From Pseudomonas farris (GTDB lineage Bacteria; Pseudomonadota; Gammaproteobacteria; Pseudomonadales; Pseudomonadaceae): a stretch of 64,000 nt of DNA. The notes below the pieces were generated by a model. It searched no databases, was not told where the DNA came from, and saw only the letters and a program-made list of their open reading frames with translations. The stretch is from NCBI RefSeq assembly GCF_019145235.1, contig NZ_JAHSTV010000002.1:558001-622000 (forward strand), given 5' to 3'. A program made the translations under genes and the position numbers. The first letter of the stretch is position 1. Every line of letters starts with the position of its first letter. Below are positions 62,638-64,000 of this stretch, in pieces.

Positions 62638-64000
62638 ATGGACCTCAACCGTCGTCAGTTCTTCAAGGTCGCTGGTCTCGGCCTTGCGGGCTCAAGCCTC
62701 GGCGCGCTGGGCATGGCCCCGACGCCAGCTTTCGCCGAACAAGTGCGTCATTTCAAGCTCGCCCATACCCATGAAACCCGCAACACCTGCCCGTACTGCT
62801 CGGTCGGTTGCGGCTTGATCATGTACAGCCAGGGCGACAACGCGAAGAATGTCGCCCAGAGCATCATCCACATCGAAGGCGATGCCGACCACCCCGTCAA
62901 TCGCGGCACCCTCTGCCCTAAAGGCGCAGGCCTGCTCGATTTCATTCACAGCCCCAGCCGTCTCCAGTACCCGCAGGTGCGCAAGCCCGGCACCACGGAG
63001 TGGACGCGAATCTCCTGGGATGAAGCGCTGGATCGCATCGCCGACCTGATGAAGGCCGACCGCGACGCCAATTTCATCGAGAAGAACGCCCAGGGGCAAA
63101 CGGTGAACCGCTGGCTGACTACCGGTTTCCTTGCGGCGTCGGCATCGTCCAACGAAGCGGGGTACATCACCCACAAGGTGATTCGCAGTCTCGGCATGCT
63201 GGGGTTTGATAACCAGGCACGTGTCTGACATGGCCCGACGGTGGCAAGTCTTGCCCCGACGTATGGCCGTGGTGCCATGACCAACCACTGGACCGATATC
63301 GCCAACGCGAATCTGGTTCTGGTGATGGGTGGCAACGCCGCGGAAGCGCACCCTTGCGGTTTCAAATGGGTGACCGAAGCCAAAGCCCACAACAAGGCGC
63401 GGCTGATTGTGGTCGACCCGCGTTTTACCCGTACGGCCTCGGTGGCGGACTATTACGCGCCGATCCGCACCGGCACCGACATTGCCTTCATGGGCGGGCT
63501 GATCAATTACCTGCTGACCGAAGACAAGATCCAGCACGAATACGTACGCGCCTATACGGACGTGTCGTTCATCGTCAAGGCCAACTACGGCTTTGAGGAC
63601 GGGTTGTTCAGCGGTTACGACGCGAGCAAACGCATCTACACCGACAAGTCCGGCTGGGGCTACGAAATCGGCGAGGACGGTTTCGCCAAAGTCGACCCGA
63701 CCTTGCAAGACCCACGCTGCGTCTATCAATTAATGAAGCAGCATTACAGCCGCTACACCCTGGAGCTGGCCAGTCAGGTCTGCGGCATGCCCGTGGACGC
63801 GATGCAGAAAATCTGGGAAGAAATCGCCACCTGCTCGCAACCGGGCAAAACCATGACTATTCTTTACGCGCTGGGCTGGACCCAGCACTCGACCGGCTCG
63901 CAGATGATCCGCAGCGCGGCCATGGTGCAACTGCTGCTGGGCAACGTCGGCATGCCGGGCGGGGGCGTCAACGCTCTGCGCGGGCACTCCAACATCCAGG
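62638..64000 (+). CDS. fdnG: Formate dehydrogenase-N alpha subunit, selenocysteine-containing, 3' end outside window
   Basis: Molybdopterin catalytic subunit that oxidises formate at the periplasmic side of the membrane. Tat signal NRRQFFKVAG; [4Fe-4S] cysteines Cys51, Cys54, Cys58 and Cys93. The frame meets TGA at 63226-63228 (codon 197), after FDNQARV. Past it the same frame continues with HGPTVASLAPTYGRGAMTNHW and on to base 64000, exactly as in FdnG/FdoG with Sec at this place. A SECIS-like stem follows the TGA. The REP doublet upstream marks the operon start; ATG 62638 is preceded by CAGGAG. Confidence 0.95.
63229..63271 (+). promoter_or_regulatory. Bacterial SECIS element in fdnG
   Basis: Directly after the UGA. 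The outer stem CATGGCC (63229-63235) pairs with GGCCGTG (63265-63271, one wobble). The inner stem GGCAA-GTC-TTGCC (63243-63255) gives a small loop at the usual distance for SelB binding. Confidence 0.85.

Noticed and set aside
63226..63228. Nonsense mutation or pseudogene in formate dehydrogenase
   Set aside because: The same frame continues into canonical sequence, the position matches the family selenocysteine, and a SECIS-like stem follows.

Overview
The window looks like chromosome from a Pseudomonas of the P. fluorescens group. The evidence is GC-rich codon use throughout, many paired REP elements of the P. fluorescens type (core GGGAGCGGGCTTGCTCGCG), an aprA-aprI-aprDEF-pspA-pspB-lipase locus as known from that group, an OprD-family porin, and a selenocysteine formate dehydrogenase. 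I see no rRNA, tRNA, CRISPR array, prophage or insertion sequence.

Layout. 1-2537: a reverse transsulfuration pair (cystathionine beta-synthase, cut at its 5' end by the window edge, and a cystathionine gamma-lyase-type enzyme). 2659-4654: a DUF1652 protein and a solitary FAD amine oxidoreductase. 5164-22582: an extracellular hydrolase locus of about 17 kb holding metalloprotease AprA, its inhibitor AprI, the type I exporter AprDEF, two subtilisin-type autotransporters (PspA, PspB), two family I.3 lipases/polyurethanases and a small exported protein of unknown function. The exporter probably secretes AprA and both lipases. The first lipase lacks the lid-1 region that the second retains. 22773-26550: a hydroxypyruvate reductase divergent from a class III aminotransferase, HAD and Lrp set. 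26978-30460: a DUF4198 periplasmic protein, an acyltransferase-like membrane protein and an OprD-type porin.

30635-48678 reads as one catabolic island. A cupin and a two-domain GNAT protein face an aldehyde dehydrogenase. These are followed by a tightly packed run: haloacid dehalogenase-like protein, FAD oxidoreductase, complete dipeptide/opine-type ABC importer (Tat-exported binding protein, two permeases, one double ATPase), a three-subunit [2Fe-2S]/FAD dehydrogenase, and an ArgE-type deacylase. Succinate-semialdehyde dehydrogenase and a tartrate/malate-type dehydrogenase come next. I infer uptake of an N-substituted amino acid or opine-like compound, oxidative cleavage outside the usual pathways, and entry of the carbon skeleton into the TCA cycle. 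The substrate cannot be read from the sequence.

49239-53167: a FAN1-type VRR-NUC nuclease whose stop codon overlaps the start of an XPD/DinG-like Fe-S helicase that carries its own N-terminal PD-(D/E)XK domain. 53268-62255: mixed housekeeping and stress genes (double-PAS hybrid kinase, hemerythrin-like protein, proton antiporter, Yip1 protein, CinA/PncC, YetF, SDR, small lipoprotein, PatB-type C-S lyase). 62638-end: the formate dehydrogenase-N alpha subunit, read through an in-frame UGA as selenocysteine and truncated by the window end.
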